Assembly (NCBI RefSeq): GCF_002551005.1
Contig: NZ_NVOY01000006.1
Span: 39,407-103,406 of the forward strand
Origin: Bacillus pseudomycoides
Lineage (GTDB): Bacteria; Bacillota; Bacilli; Bacillales; Bacillaceae_G
Length of the DNA: 64,000 nt
Reading direction: 5' to 3'
A model generated the notes under the pieces. The model worked only from the letters and a program-made list of their open reading frames with translations, did not search any database and was not told the DNA's origin. This document shows, one piece after another, positions 24,627 through 34,543 of this stretch; position 1 is the first letter of the stretch; every line of letters starts with the position of its first letter. The translations under genes and the position numbers were made by a program.

Positions 24627-24653
24627 ACTATCCACCTATTCTAGTGGATAGTT
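24627..24653. terminator. Bidirectional terminator
   Basis: AACTATCCAC and GTGGATAGTT arms between the hydrolase gene and the convergent transporter gene. Confidence 0.85.
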
Positions 24654-24668
24654 CCTTCTATTTATGCA

Positions 24669-25958
24669 TTATACGGCTTCTTTCGCCTCTGTTAACACTT
24701 TTGTACCAGCAACGGCTTCTGCATGCCTTGCTTCATCAAATTCATTTTCACTCTTTGCGACAACGATTGTCGCAATCCCGTTTCCAATTAAGTTTACGAT
24801 GGCTCTTCCTTCACTCATAAAACGATCGACTCCAAGGAGTAACGCTAATCCTTCTAAAGGAATAACCTTTAACGCAGCTAACGTAGATGCTAATACAATA
24901 AATCCACTTCCTGTCACACCCGCAGCACCTTTAGACGTTAACATAAGTACTAAAATAATGGTAACTTGCTGTCCAATTGTTAGATCGATACCAAATACTT
25001 GTGCTAAAAAGACAACCGCCATCGATAAATAAATAGATGTACCATCAAGATTAAAGGAATAACCTGTTGGAATCACAAGACCAACAACAGATTTTGAACA
25101 GCCATATCGCTCCATCTTATTCATCATTCTTGGCAATACAGATTCAGAAGAACTTGTTCCTAATACAATTAATATCTCATCTCGAATAAACTTTAAATAA
25201 TTCCATAAACTAAATCCATATATCTTACAAATAATATTTAAAACAACAAAAACGAATAAGAACATCGTTATATATACTGACATCATTAATTTCCCAAGTG
25301 GTACAAGCGAAGCAAGTCCAAAATGACCGATTGTATATGCCATAGCACCAAATGCCCCGATCGGTGCAGCTTTCATTACATAACCAATAATTTTAAAGAA
25401 TACGTGTGAAAGTTTGTCTAAGAAATCAATTACTGAGTTTCCTTTTTCCCCAAGAGCTGCTAATCCTACACCAAATAAAATGGAAAAGAATAATACTTGT
25501 AAAATATCACCTTTCGCAAACGCATCAACCATATTAGACGGAACGATATGGGTTACAAACTCAATCCAGTTAAGGCCATGTCCTCCGTTTTGCGTATACT
25601 TTGATACGTCTCCTTTTGCAAGCTCATTAAAATTAAGGCCTTCTCCTGGCTTCATAACATTTACAACAATTAAACCAACAATAAGTGCAAAGGTTGTCAC
25701 TACCTCAAAATAAATAAGAGCTTTTCCGCCGACCTTACCAACCTTTTTCATATCTCCCATTTTGGCAATACCGAGTACAATTGTTAAGAAAATAATTGGT
25801 GCAATTACCATTTTTACAGCATTGATAAATGTGTCGCCTATCGGCTTCATTTCTTTACCGACACTTGGCCAAAGTAATCCAACTAACACCCCAAGTACAA
25901 TAGCAGTTAATACTTGAAAGGTTAAATTTTTAAAGAGTTGTTTCACCTTTCTTCTCAC
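24669..25958 (-). CDS. dctP: C4-dicarboxylate:cation symporter (DctA/DctP type)
   Basis: 429 residues of the dicarboxylate/amino acid:cation symporter family: eight helices plus re-entrant loops, with GTSSSESVLPRMM (serine-rich HP1), TGYSFNLDGTSIY (NMDGT-like motif) and GVDRFMSEGRAIVNLIGNG near the end. Takes up succinate, fumarate or malate. The start is uncertain; a GTG at 25958 fits the frame. It lies downstream of its two-component genes, the arrangement of B. subtilis dctB-dctS-dctR-dctP. Confidence 0.88.
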   Translation of the reverse strand: MRRKVKQLFKNLTFQVLTAIVLGVLVGLLWPSVGKEMKPIGDTFINAVKMVIAPIIFLTIVLGIAKMGDMKKVGKVGGKALIYFEVVTTFALIVGLIVVNVMKPGEGLNFNELAKGDVSKYTQNGGHGLNWIEFVTHIVPSNMVDAFAKGDILQVLFFSILFGVGLAALGEKGNSVIDFLDKLSHVFFKIIGYVMKAAPIGAFGAMAYTIGHFGLASLVPLGKLMMSVYITMFLFVFVVLNIICKIYGFSLWNYLKFIRDEILIVLGTSSSESVLPRMMNKMERYGCSKSVVGLVIPTGYSFNLDGTSIYLSMAVVFLAQVFGIDLTIGQQVTIILVLMLTSKGAAGVTGSGFIVLASTLAALKVIPLEGLALLLGVDRFMSEGRAIVNLIGNGIATIVVAKSENEFDEARHAEAVAGTKVLTEAKEAV

Positions 25959-26068
25959 TCCCCTTATTTTTCTAAATTTTCTCTCTGTTTATTTCTAACA
26001 TAATGATAGCGTTTACACGGAAAAGTGAGAAGTTTATGGTCATAACGAATATTTTGTTCATTTTGGTC

Positions 26069-26767
26069 TTAACTTTTCGTTTCTCGAAACACATAACGAT
26101 TAATTGGTCTTCCAACTCCGCCATACTGAACTGCCAAGTGAATGACACCTCTTTTTTCTAAATAATCTAAGTAACGACGAGCCGTCACTCTAGCGATCCC
26201 AATGGCACGCGCCACATCTTCAGCAGAACGGGGTTCTTCTTGCTGTTTTACATACGTTACAATTTCATTTAATGTAAACTCGTTCAAACCTTTCGGTAAA
26301 TTGCTCGTCGTTCTCTCAGAGCGCCCAGAATATAATAATAAATCCAGCTGCTCCTGCGAAATAGATCCAGAATCTCTCAAACTTATTCTATATTGGCGAT
26401 ACTTCTCTAACGCTTGCTGGATGCGATGCAACTTAAAAGGTTTAATAATATAATCTATTGCTCCATTTTGCAGCATGAGTTTAATTGTTTCCCTATCTTT
26501 CGCAGCAGAAACAACAATTACATCTGTTTCTAATTGTTGTTTTCGAAATTCTTGTAATACTTGAATACCATCCTTTTTAGGCATAAAGATATCCAAAATA
26601 ACAAGATCTGGATTCATTTTTTTTACAAAGCTAATCCCCTCCTCGCCATTGCTGGCGATAGCAATTACTTGAAACCCTTTTACACTTTTTATAAACTCTT
26701 TATTTACTTCCTGAACCATTGGATCATCTTCTATTAGCACTACTTTAAATTCCTCTTTATACGCCAT
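26069..26767 (-). CDS. dctR: Response regulator, CitB/DctR type
   Basis: 232 residues from ATG 26767 (MAYKEEFKVVLIEDDP). The ribosome binding site GGAGGCGG lies inside the end of the kinase gene, overlapping by 11 bases. Receiver: EDD, LVILDIFMPKKDG and the Lys in IIKPF. The C-terminal DNA-binding part has an HTH, EDVARAIGIARVTARRYLDYL. It probably activates the adjacent transporter gene. Confidence 0.9.
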   Translation of the reverse strand: MAYKEEFKVVLIEDDPMVQEVNKEFIKSVKGFQVIAIASNGEEGISFVKKMNPDLVILDIFMPKKDGIQVLQEFRKQQLETDVIVVSAAKDRETIKLMLQNGAIDYIIKPFKLHRIQQALEKYRQYRISLRDSGSISQEQLDLLLYSGRSERTTSNLPKGLNEFTLNEIVTYVKQQEEPRSAEDVARAIGIARVTARRYLDYLEKRGVIHLAVQYGGVGRPINRYVFRETKS

Positions 26768-28358
26768 ACAATTCCGCCTCCATCCCCATTGGAAAAGTAA
26801 TGATAAAGCTAGTTCCTTCACCTTCAAAAGATGAAATTCTAATTTCTCCTCTTCCTTTTTCAACAATTTGTTTTACTAGAAAAAGACCATAACCTGTCCC
26901 GTCACGTTTATTCACAGTAAACCCTTTTTCATATAACCTTGGTAAATGTTCTTCTTGTATCCCGCATCCATTATCTTCTATTAATATCGCACACACATCT
27001 TCTGACTGCTCAATACTAATATCAATTCTTTTATTCGCTGCCTCAATTTGTTCAAATGACCCAAATGCGTTTTCTATTAAATTGCCTAATAATACAACAA
27101 AATCATGTTGATCTAATTGGTACGGAAAAGCTTCTAAATAACTATTTTGATCAATATTCACTTGAATTCCGAGCTCTTTTCCTCTACTTATTTTACTTAA
27201 AAGAAGCCCTGCAACGGCATCGTTTTTAATTGTCTCATTTAAAAAGTTTGCTACGTTCTCCTGTTCTTCTGAAGTGTTATAAGCAAGTTGTAATGCCTTA
27301 TCAGCTTTACCGAGCTGAATTAGACCTGCGATTGTATGAAGTTTATTCATATGCTCATGACTTTGCACACGCAGTGCCTCAACAAAGTTCTTCACCCCAG
27401 TTAATTCTTCCGCAAGCTTCGTTACCTCTGTACGATCTTGGAAAATTGCCACAGCTCCAATTAATTCATTATCCTTCTTAATCGGTATACGATTGCTTAA
27501 AATGACTTTGCCACTTACTTTTATCTCTTCATTGTATACTGCTTGATTTTTCTCCACGATTTCCGGAAGCCTTGTATCCTGTAATATTTTACGAATAGGC
27601 TGTCCTACAACGTCTCCATTCACATGAAAAACTTGTTTCGCTTTCTCGTTAAAAACCGTAATCATTTCTTGATTATCAATCGCAATCACCCCTTCATTCA
27701 TGGAATGAAAGGTTGCTGTCCTCTCTTCAAGTATTCTTTTAATCTCATACGGCTCTAACTGAAACATCTGTTTTTTTATATGATTAGCGAGCATTAACGA
27801 ACCTATCAATCCAAGTATTAAAGTTAAGATGACTATAAAAAGAATTTCTCCCCTTAATTCACTCATAATCTCAAAGAAGTTTGGTATCTTATTTCCTACA
27901 ACAACAACGCCGATTTGGTTTAAGTTTTGATCTTTAATAGGCATAAAAGCACGAATGACAGTACCTACTTCTCCCTTTGCTTTTGAAAAATAAATATGTT
28001 CTGCAAACGCCGCCTCTTCATCGGCTCCTTTTGAAACTTTTCCAATCATTTCTTTCACGGGATGCGAATAGCGAACTCGTTCCATATTCATAACAACAAT
28101 ATAATCTGTTTCATTAATAACCCTAATATTTTCAATAACCGAATTTAACGTTACCCACCCATTTTTTTCTTGAAGAGACTTCTTTACATCTGACATTTCC
28201 GCTACCGTTCGCGCTGTATTCATCGATCTAATTCTTAATTCTTTTTCTTCTTTTTGTTGAATATTTGCGACGATAATCCCTCCACCAATCATGAGGGAAA
28301 CGATAACAACTGCATAAGAAAGAATCGTAATCTTCCAGCGGATTGGTAAATTTTTCAC
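26757..28358 (-). CDS. dctS: Sensor histidine kinase, CitA/DctS type
   Basis: 533 residues: N-terminal helix (about 10-30), an extracytoplasmic PAS-like sensor, a second helix (about 170-190), a cytoplasmic PAS (SMNEGVIAIDNQEMITVFN), the H-box as RVQSHEHMNKLHTIAGL and HATPase boxes IEDNGCGI and GTGYGLFLVK. This is the carboxylate-sensing kinase family. Divergent from the binding-protein gene, which in B. subtilis is a co-sensor. Confidence 0.9.
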   Translation of the reverse strand: MKNLPIRWKITILSYAVVIVSLMIGGGIIVANIQQKEEKELRIRSMNTARTVAEMSDVKKSLQEKNGWVTLNSVIENIRVINETDYIVVMNMERVRYSHPVKEMIGKVSKGADEEAAFAEHIYFSKAKGEVGTVIRAFMPIKDQNLNQIGVVVVGNKIPNFFEIMSELRGEILFIVILTLILGLIGSLMLANHIKKQMFQLEPYEIKRILEERTATFHSMNEGVIAIDNQEMITVFNEKAKQVFHVNGDVVGQPIRKILQDTRLPEIVEKNQAVYNEEIKVSGKVILSNRIPIKKDNELIGAVAIFQDRTEVTKLAEELTGVKNFVEALRVQSHEHMNKLHTIAGLIQLGKADKALQLAYNTSEEQENVANFLNETIKNDAVAGLLLSKISRGKELGIQVNIDQNSYLEAFPYQLDQHDFVVLLGNLIENAFGSFEQIEAANKRIDISIEQSEDVCAILIEDNGCGIQEEHLPRLYEKGFTVNKRDGTGYGLFLVKQIVEKGRGEIRISSFEGEGTSFIITFPMGMEAELYGV

Positions 28359-28446
28359 AATTGGCCCTCCTTTCCCCTAAAAGCATCTTTACGAATAGAA
28401 ATCTTCTCGGTATGCTTACAATAACAACTTCAAAAGGAGGACGACA

Positions 28447-29514
28447 ATGAAAAAAGCAGCTACTTTTATACTCCTTTTTACCGCTTGTATTGCAAGCGCT
28501 TTATTTATTAATAATCATGGTCATTCTCCTCACAATGAACTCTCATATGACGATGACCAAGAAGGACTAAAAGACCAGATTGTCTTTAAATTTAGCCATG
28601 TTGTTGCAGAAAACACACCGAAAGGACTTGCTGCCAACAAATTTGCGGAACTCGTGAATGAAAAATCAAACGGTAAAATAAAAATAGAGGTCTTCCCTAA
28701 CGGAAGCTTATATTCTGATATAGAAGAATTTCGTGCTTTAAAATCCGGACAAGTACAATTTATTGCCCCTTCCACATCAAAACTTGGAACGTTCTCCCCT
28801 GAATGGGGTGTACTTGATTTACCATTTGCTTTTTCAAGTAATGAAGCCTTGCAAGAAGGCTTAAACGGAAAAATTGGGGACCAATTACTTCAATCCTTAC
28901 AAAAAGATGGAGTAAAAGGGCTTGCCCACTGGTCCAACGGCTTTAAGCAAATCACTTCAAACAAAGGACCTATTTATACACCCAAAGATATACAAGGACA
29001 ATCTTTTCGCATTATGCAAAGTAATGTCATCCAATCCCAATTCGATTTATTAAAAGTTAAAGCGCATCAATATTCATTCAATTCTACATATCAATTAATT
29101 GAATCAGGAAAAGTTGACGGTGAAGAAAATACCATTTCAAATATCTACTCTAAAAAATTCTATAACGTTCAAAACTATTTGACAATTAGTAACCACGGAT
29201 ATTTAGGATATGTTGTCATGATGGATCAAAAAACTTGGAACGAGCAAACTCCAAAAACGAAGCAAATATTAATGGAAGCAATGAAAAAAACTACTGATTG
29301 GAATAACCAACAAGCCGCTCAAATAAATAAAGAACAACTTGAACTTATTAAACGAAATTCATCTATTCAAATTCATGAATTAAATGATGAACAACGAAAA
29401 GATTGGGAAACAGCACTATTACCTATATATGATAAACTTGCCCCTACGATTGGAGAAGATTTGGTAGAAGAATTGAAGGAATTACAAAGAAAGTATCGCG
29501 CGCTAGAACCATAA
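28447..29514 (+). CDS. dctB: TRAP-type dicarboxylate-binding protein (DctB-like co-sensor)
   Basis: 355 residues: signal peptide, then the DctP-family solute-binding fold (FKFSHVVAENTPKGLAANKFAELV, VFPNGSLYSD, FRIMQSNVIQ). No TRAP membrane subunits are nearby, so it likely serves the DctS kinase and DctP symporter as in B. subtilis. RBS AAAGGAGGA is excellent. The divergent gap to dctS is 88 bases. Confidence 0.87.
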   Translation: MKKAATFILLFTACIASALFINNHGHSPHNELSYDDDQEGLKDQIVFKFSHVVAENTPKGLAANKFAELVNEKSNGKIKIEVFPNGSLYSDIEEFRALKSGQVQFIAPSTSKLGTFSPEWGVLDLPFAFSSNEALQEGLNGKIGDQLLQSLQKDGVKGLAHWSNGFKQITSNKGPIYTPKDIQGQSFRIMQSNVIQSQFDLLKVKAHQYSFNSTYQLIESGKVDGEENTISNIYSKKFYNVQNYLTISNHGYLGYVVMMDQKTWNEQTPKTKQILMEAMKKTTDWNNQQAAQINKEQLELIKRNSSIQIHELNDEQRKDWETALLPIYDKLAPTIGEDLVEELKELQRKYRALEP

Positions 29515-29518
29515 AAAT

Positions 29519-29552
29519 AAATCCGTCCTTTCTTAAGAACGGACGGATTTAT
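29519..29552. terminator. Bidirectional terminator
   Basis: AAATCCGTCC and GGACGGATTT arms, 12-base loop, between dctB and the convergent sortase gene. Confidence 0.85.
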
Positions 29553-29561
29553 ATCGACTTT

Positions 29562-30392
29562 TCAATTTATATCTGTGTGTATTTTCTTCTTTCTATTCCT
29601 TCTTTTCACATAGATAATAAATAGGAAAACACATAAAAGAGCTATCAAAACTCCTATCATCCATCCCTCTAACATAAATGGTTTTGAAATGGGTTCTTTT
29701 TCTTTCGGTTCATAAGATACGCGATGACCTCTCACTAACAATCGATGTGTATTCACTCCGTAAGGCGTACAGGTAAGTAACGTTGCATAATCTTGATCTT
29801 TTACAACTAACAAATCATCGATTTCCTCTGGAAGCACAACTTTAACTTGATCTACTTTATAGGCAAGAACTTTATCTAGCGAATGAATATAGAAGAGATC
29901 TCCTTCTTCCAATTTATCCAGATGAGTAAACAATGTCGCTGACGGCAACCCGCGGTGTCCTGTTAAAACCGTATGCGTACTGTTCCCGCCTATCGGTAAG
30001 GAAGATTCATCTAAGTGACCTACTCCGCGGCTTAATACTTTCTCAGAGGTTCCATGATAGATTGGCAGTTTCACATCAATTTTCGGTATTTCCACATACC
30101 CCATTACCTCACCTAGGTTTAGCGCATCTGCATACGATTTTTGATTATCTTTTTGCTGCTTCGCAAATGGATTTGCAAATGTTTGGGCAGATTTTTGCAC
30201 TTGTTTATTATATTCATTCGCCTCTTTTTCCCGGCGTTCCAATTCTTTCTTTTGAAGTGACTTTACTTTTGTATCATAGGAACTAATTTGGGAGTAATGT
30301 GTTCTTGTCGCTAGCCAGTTGCTGACAAATGGATACAAAAAAATACCGAGTCCCAATAAAAAAATGCAGCTAAAGATGGTATTACGTTTCAT
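29562..30392 (-). CDS. srtD: Class C pilus sortase
   Basis: 276 residues: N-terminal helix, coiled segment rich in Lys/Glu, catalytic domain with the His in LTGHRGLPSATLFTHLDKL, the Cys in TLLTCTPYG and the Arg in HRLLVRGHR, then a C-terminal helix and basic tail. This is the layout of pilin-polymerising class C sortases. It is the last gene of the pilus set after bcpA. A hairpin precedes it in the gap, so its expression may be lower. Confidence 0.92.
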   Translation of the reverse strand: MKRNTIFSCIFLLGLGIFLYPFVSNWLATRTHYSQISSYDTKVKSLQKKELERREKEANEYNKQVQKSAQTFANPFAKQQKDNQKSYADALNLGEVMGYVEIPKIDVKLPIYHGTSEKVLSRGVGHLDESSLPIGGNSTHTVLTGHRGLPSATLFTHLDKLEEGDLFYIHSLDKVLAYKVDQVKVVLPEEIDDLLVVKDQDYATLLTCTPYGVNTHRLLVRGHRVSYEPKEKEPISKPFMLEGWMIGVLIALLCVFLFIIYVKRRNRKKKIHTDIN

Positions 30393-30420
30393 AACATACC
30401 CCTTTATATACGAAAATGCT

Positions 30421-30454
30421 GAAAAGAGGAAAGCAGTTCGCTCTTCCTCTTTTC
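30421..30454 (-). terminator. Intergenic hairpin between bcpA and srtD
   Basis: GAAAAGAGGAA and TTCCTCTTTTC arms. Only 22 bases from the bcpA stop; probably a partial terminator or processing site within the pilus transcript. Confidence 0.6.
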
Positions 30455-30475
30455 ACATTACATCATTATAATTCT

Positions 30476-32131
30476 CTAGTTTGCAGACTTTCTTCTAAAG
30501 AAAATAAATGCTACAGCCATTAATCCAAGACCTACTACAATGAAGAGAATTGTCCCGATACCACCTGTTGAAGGAAGGATCCAACCACTTTTATTATTTT
30601 CTACAGTTAATGTAATTGCTTTGTGATCTGCATCAATTGTTACATCAATTGGGTCTCTTAATTGTTGATAAGAAGCTGTTGAACCATCATCTTTTTTATA
30701 AGTCGGTGCTTTTGTTTCAACAATTTGGTAATCTCCATACGGAATATGATTCCATGTGATCACACCATTTTCATCTGATACACCTTTTACTTCTTTTCCT
30801 TCTACAACCACTACATTACCCTTTTTATCTTTTAATACAAACTCTGCACCTGCTAATTTTTTATTGTCTGCACCATCAACTTTTGTTAATTGAATGCTAC
30901 CAGTTGTTGAGGTAACAACTACTGGTTTCGAGTCTTTTTTACCAGTTACATCATTCTTATTCTTAAAGTCAATTGTTGCTGTATTTGAAATTTCTACTCC
31001 AGCTTCTACGCCTTCTTTAATTTGTGCTTTAATTTGTAAATAAAGTTCTTTTTTGCCCGCTAATTTTGAATAATCTTTTACAGTAGCCGTTACTTTTTGA
31101 CCATCTACAGTTACTTCTACAACACCTGCATCCACTTCTACACCGTCAATTTTTACGACTGGCTTACCTTGAATAACTAATCGATCATCTACATTATCTG
31201 TTACAACATAATTTTTATAATCTTTAATATCCTCTGGAATTAACGTTTTAATATCGTAACTGTAATCTGTTAACGGATTAACTGGTAAAGCTTCTTTTCC
31301 ACCATTAATCTTTTTATCAATCGTTGGTTCTTCATAGTTTTTCACTGCTACTTTTACTACCGCGCCAGATGTAATCGTACCATCTTCATTCGTTGTACCT
31401 GATTGTGTAATGAAAAACTCATATTTTGTTGGATCGATAACATATCCAGCTGGTGCTTTTGTTTCTTGGAAATAGTACTTGCCATACTCTAAACCTTGAA
31501 CGCGAATATTACCTTTTGCATCTGTTACTAAACCTTTTTGAATTTCTGTACCATCTTCTTTAAATAAAGAGAATTCAGCACCCGCTAACGCTTTGTCTTT
31601 TGCACCTGTTTTTGTTAATTCTACTGCCCCGCGTTTAATTTCATTCTTCGGGTACATGTGAACATCATAGTTTAGCCCATCGCCATTTTTACTAGTCATT
31701 GGAATGTCAACTGTATATGTATTTAGGTTTAAGTTAACATGTGCTGGACCAGCAACTTCTTTTACTTCATAACGTCCTAGCGGTAAATTTGAAAATACTG
31801 CTTCACCTTTGTCATTTGTTTTTACTTGAATTGGCGTTGCATTTGTTACAGACTTTACACTTTCCTTCGCAATCTTTCCATCATTTGAAATTTTGTCGAA
31901 TGAAGCAATTTGTTTCACTTCAAACGTTACACCTGGTAACGCTTTTGCATCTTGAGGAACCATTTGATTCGCAGAACCATCACCTTCAGCGCCTGGTGTC
32001 CCGTTTTTTTCTTGTTCATATTTATGAACTGTTAAAGAACCTGTCGTTTTGGAAGCTGCACTTGCAAACATGCTCGGCAACGTAGAAAGAGTTAATACAA
32101 AGATTAAAAGCATACTAAAAATCTTTTTCAT
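30476..32131 (-). CDS. bcpA: Major pilin BcpA
   Basis: 551 residues: signal peptide (cleaved near SAA), three or four CNA_B/Spy0128-like domains, the pilin motif Y160-P161-K162 and the sorting signal LPSTG with Thr at 522, then a hydrophobic helix and basic tail. Lys162 and Thr522 coincide with the residues joined by SrtD in BcpA. Each domain shows E-box and Lys/Asn features of internal amide bonds (GRYEVKEV, YQIVETKAP). RBS AAAGGAGAC. Confidence 0.95.
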   Translation of the reverse strand: MKKIFSMLLIFVLTLSTLPSMFASAASKTTGSLTVHKYEQEKNGTPGAEGDGSANQMVPQDAKALPGVTFEVKQIASFDKISNDGKIAKESVKSVTNATPIQVKTNDKGEAVFSNLPLGRYEVKEVAGPAHVNLNLNTYTVDIPMTSKNGDGLNYDVHMYPKNEIKRGAVELTKTGAKDKALAGAEFSLFKEDGTEIQKGLVTDAKGNIRVQGLEYGKYYFQETKAPAGYVIDPTKYEFFITQSGTTNEDGTITSGAVVKVAVKNYEEPTIDKKINGGKEALPVNPLTDYSYDIKTLIPEDIKDYKNYVVTDNVDDRLVIQGKPVVKIDGVEVDAGVVEVTVDGQKVTATVKDYSKLAGKKELYLQIKAQIKEGVEAGVEISNTATIDFKNKNDVTGKKDSKPVVVTSTTGSIQLTKVDGADNKKLAGAEFVLKDKKGNVVVVEGKEVKGVSDENGVITWNHIPYGDYQIVETKAPTYKKDDGSTASYQQLRDPIDVTIDADHKAITLTVENNKSGWILPSTGGIGTILFIVVGLGLMAVAFIFFRRKSAN

Positions 32132-32173
32132 ATTTCTTGTCTCCTTTACTATCCCTATAAAATTTGAACTCTA

Positions 32174-34543
32174 TTAATCAATGTTTCTCTTACGAACAAA
32201 CAAAAATAGTGTGATTACCATCAAGAAAGCACCAATCACATAAAAAATATTCGTTCCTACACCACCAGTGTTTGGAATATCCCATTCACTTTTTGTATTT
32301 TCTACTCTTATTTTTTGTATTGATGTTGTCGAATTGATTTTTACCTCAATTGAACCTCTCAATAACATATAACCGTTTGGTGCTTGTACTTCTTTAATCG
32401 TGTATGTACCAAACAATAATTGTTCAGAAACTGCCTTACCGTTTTCGCCTGTCGTTAATTTGCCAACTTCTTTACCGTCTTTATCTAAAATCTGAAACAC
32501 TGCATTTTTCAGTTTCAGATTTGCATCTTTCGCATCCACTTTTTCAATTTCAAATTGACCCGTTGGAAGCGGAGACACCTTAATGTTAGTAGACGGGTTT
32601 TGCGGCGGCATATTATCTCCTGTTACGTTCGCTATATTTTCAATCACTTTATCTGCTTGTCCCTCTTTTACTTTTGCGTGGAACACCACTGTATGCCAAT
32701 TTGTATCAGTTACATCTCCAAATTTTCCAGTGACTTTTCCTATTACAAACTGACCATTATCTTGATCTTCGGCATCTGTCACTGCTTTTCCATCTACTTG
32801 TAATGTCCTCGGTACATATTCCAATCCTTCTGGCAATGTATCCGCGATAACTAGATTTTTGATAAGACTATCGGAAACCGTATTACGCGCTTTGATCGTA
32901 TATTCAATTTCATCACCAACTTCAATCTTTTTATCCTGTGTGTTCTTCGCTGTTTTCGTAGATTCTAAGTTTGGTGGTTTGGGATAAACTGGTGTGTCCG
33001 TCTTCGGATTTTGCGGTGGTACATTATCTCCTGTTACGTCCCCAGTATTGATAATGTTTTTACCTGCTTGTCCTGGTTTTACTTTTGCATGAAACACGAC
33101 TGTATGCCAATTTGTATCGGTCACATCTCCAAATTTCCCAGTCACTTTGCCTGTTACAAACTGACCATTATCTTGATCCGCGGCATCTGTCACAGTTTTT
33201 CCATCTAGTTGTAACGTTCCCGGTACATATTCCAATCCTTCTGGTAATGTATCTGCAATGACTAGATTTTTTATAAGACTATCGGAAACCGTATTCCGTG
33301 TTCGAATTGTATACTCCAGTGTGTCTCCTACTTCAGTACTTTTATTTTGTAGATTCCTCACTGTTTTCTCTGATTCTATGGCCGGATCTTTAAAAACAAT
33401 TTCATTTACAACTTCGTTTGTTTCCGTTTGTTCTTGTTTCTTTTCTAATAAATTCTGATATTGTACTTGTGCCTTATTCGTTATGACTTTGCCAATATTA
33501 CCTGACTTCGCTTTTACTTTAAATTGTACGGTGAATCCTTCAACTGCATTGTTTGTATTAGGTAAATCCCCTAACTTAACAGTAACTTTATTGCTCTGAA
33601 AATCTCCTGTGTCACCATCTACTGCATCCGTTACACTCGTTTCGATTCCATTTTTCATCACTTTTATTGACCCAGGAACATATTCCGTTCCGTCAGGGAT
33701 TGCGTCTGTGAAAACGGAATCAGCAGCAATGTCACCACCGTAGTTTTTAACATTCACTTTGTACGTTAATTCGTCTCCTGCATGTATGAGTCTGTCTTTA
33801 TCGACAGATTTTGTTGCTGTGACGCAAGGGGTTGTACCAATAAAAAGATCATCTAAGAAATTCCCTGCTCCTATATTCTGACTGCCAGTAGACACGGCCT
33901 CAAAACCAAATCGCGTTATTGTTTGTCCAGCCGGAACGGTGTATGTCCCCTCATAGTGCCCCCACGCTCCGGTTCCATCAGACATTCGTCGCACTAGTGG
34001 CGTATCCTGTGGGGTCCTACCTACTGGACCAATTCGAAGGCTCATCGTGTCAACTCCAAATCGTGCCCTGTGAGATAGTCTCCAATAGATCTTTTGTCCT
34101 GGTGTTGTTTTTATATCTTGATAAAGCAAACCAGCACTCCATGCATTCAATTCTGCATATTGATCCCCCTCTGCTGGAGCAGGTGTAGGCACACCTAGAG
34201 GATCAGTTTGTCCAATCTTATAAGGTAAACCATCTTTAGGTCTCCAAATTTCTATTTGATTCTTTACATCCGTGGTCTTCCACCCTGGAACATTTGCTGC
34301 TGGAACGAATATGTTAGCTGGTTTAGAATTATTAAGAACAGGACGTTCAAAACTACCATTAATCAGCGCTACTTGATTCTGTTGCTGCGAGCACACATCT
34401 GTCGTAACAGTAGGAGTTGCAGCTTTTACTGGTAAACCATTAGGAAACACGCCAATAAAAACAAATAAAAGCGCCATGAATAACACTAAAAACTGTTTAA
34501 AATGTCTCTTATCCTGTCCGAGTAATAAACTCTTTCGCGACAT
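32174..34543 (-). CDS. bcpB: Tip pilin / adhesin (BcpB-like) with IPNTG sorting signal
   Basis: 789 residues: long signal peptide, a Cys-flanked lectin-like domain (about 45-245, NGSFERP ... PGWKTTD ... AELNAWSAGLLYQDI), three DUF11-type repeats (about 255-650), one CNA_B domain and the sorting signal IPNTG at 756-760. In B. cereus the BcpB tip pilin carries IPNTG, which SrtD links to BcpA. Repeats 2 and 3 are nearly identical in DNA and protein. The jelly-roll N-domain suggests host or surface binding; that is inference. First gene of the pilus set. Confidence 0.85.
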   Translation of the reverse strand: MSRKSLLLGQDKRHFKQFLVLFMALLFVFIGVFPNGLPVKAATPTVTTDVCSQQQNQVALINGSFERPVLNNSKPANIFVPAANVPGWKTTDVKNQIEIWRPKDGLPYKIGQTDPLGVPTPAPAEGDQYAELNAWSAGLLYQDIKTTPGQKIYWRLSHRARFGVDTMSLRIGPVGRTPQDTPLVRRMSDGTGAWGHYEGTYTVPAGQTITRFGFEAVSTGSQNIGAGNFLDDLFIGTTPCVTATKSVDKDRLIHAGDELTYKVNVKNYGGDIAADSVFTDAIPDGTEYVPGSIKVMKNGIETSVTDAVDGDTGDFQSNKVTVKLGDLPNTNNAVEGFTVQFKVKAKSGNIGKVITNKAQVQYQNLLEKKQEQTETNEVVNEIVFKDPAIESEKTVRNLQNKSTEVGDTLEYTIRTRNTVSDSLIKNLVIADTLPEGLEYVPGTLQLDGKTVTDAADQDNGQFVTGKVTGKFGDVTDTNWHTVVFHAKVKPGQAGKNIINTGDVTGDNVPPQNPKTDTPVYPKPPNLESTKTAKNTQDKKIEVGDEIEYTIKARNTVSDSLIKNLVIADTLPEGLEYVPRTLQVDGKAVTDAEDQDNGQFVIGKVTGKFGDVTDTNWHTVVFHAKVKEGQADKVIENIANVTGDNMPPQNPSTNIKVSPLPTGQFEIEKVDAKDANLKLKNAVFQILDKDGKEVGKLTTGENGKAVSEQLLFGTYTIKEVQAPNGYMLLRGSIEVKINSTTSIQKIRVENTKSEWDIPNTGGVGTNIFYVIGAFLMVITLFLFVRKRNID
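32605..33330 (-). repeat. Tandem near-identical DUF11 repeats inside the tip pilin gene
   Basis: Two copies of about 410 bases (encoding SDSLIKNLVIADTLPEGLEY and following) differ at few positions, e.g. LQLDGKTVTDAADQ versus LQVDGKAVTDAEDQ. Such repeats can expand or contract by recombination. Confidence 0.85.

Noticed and set aside
33919-34188. Plus-strand frames across the pilus genes
   Set aside because: Shadows of the pilin coding frames.
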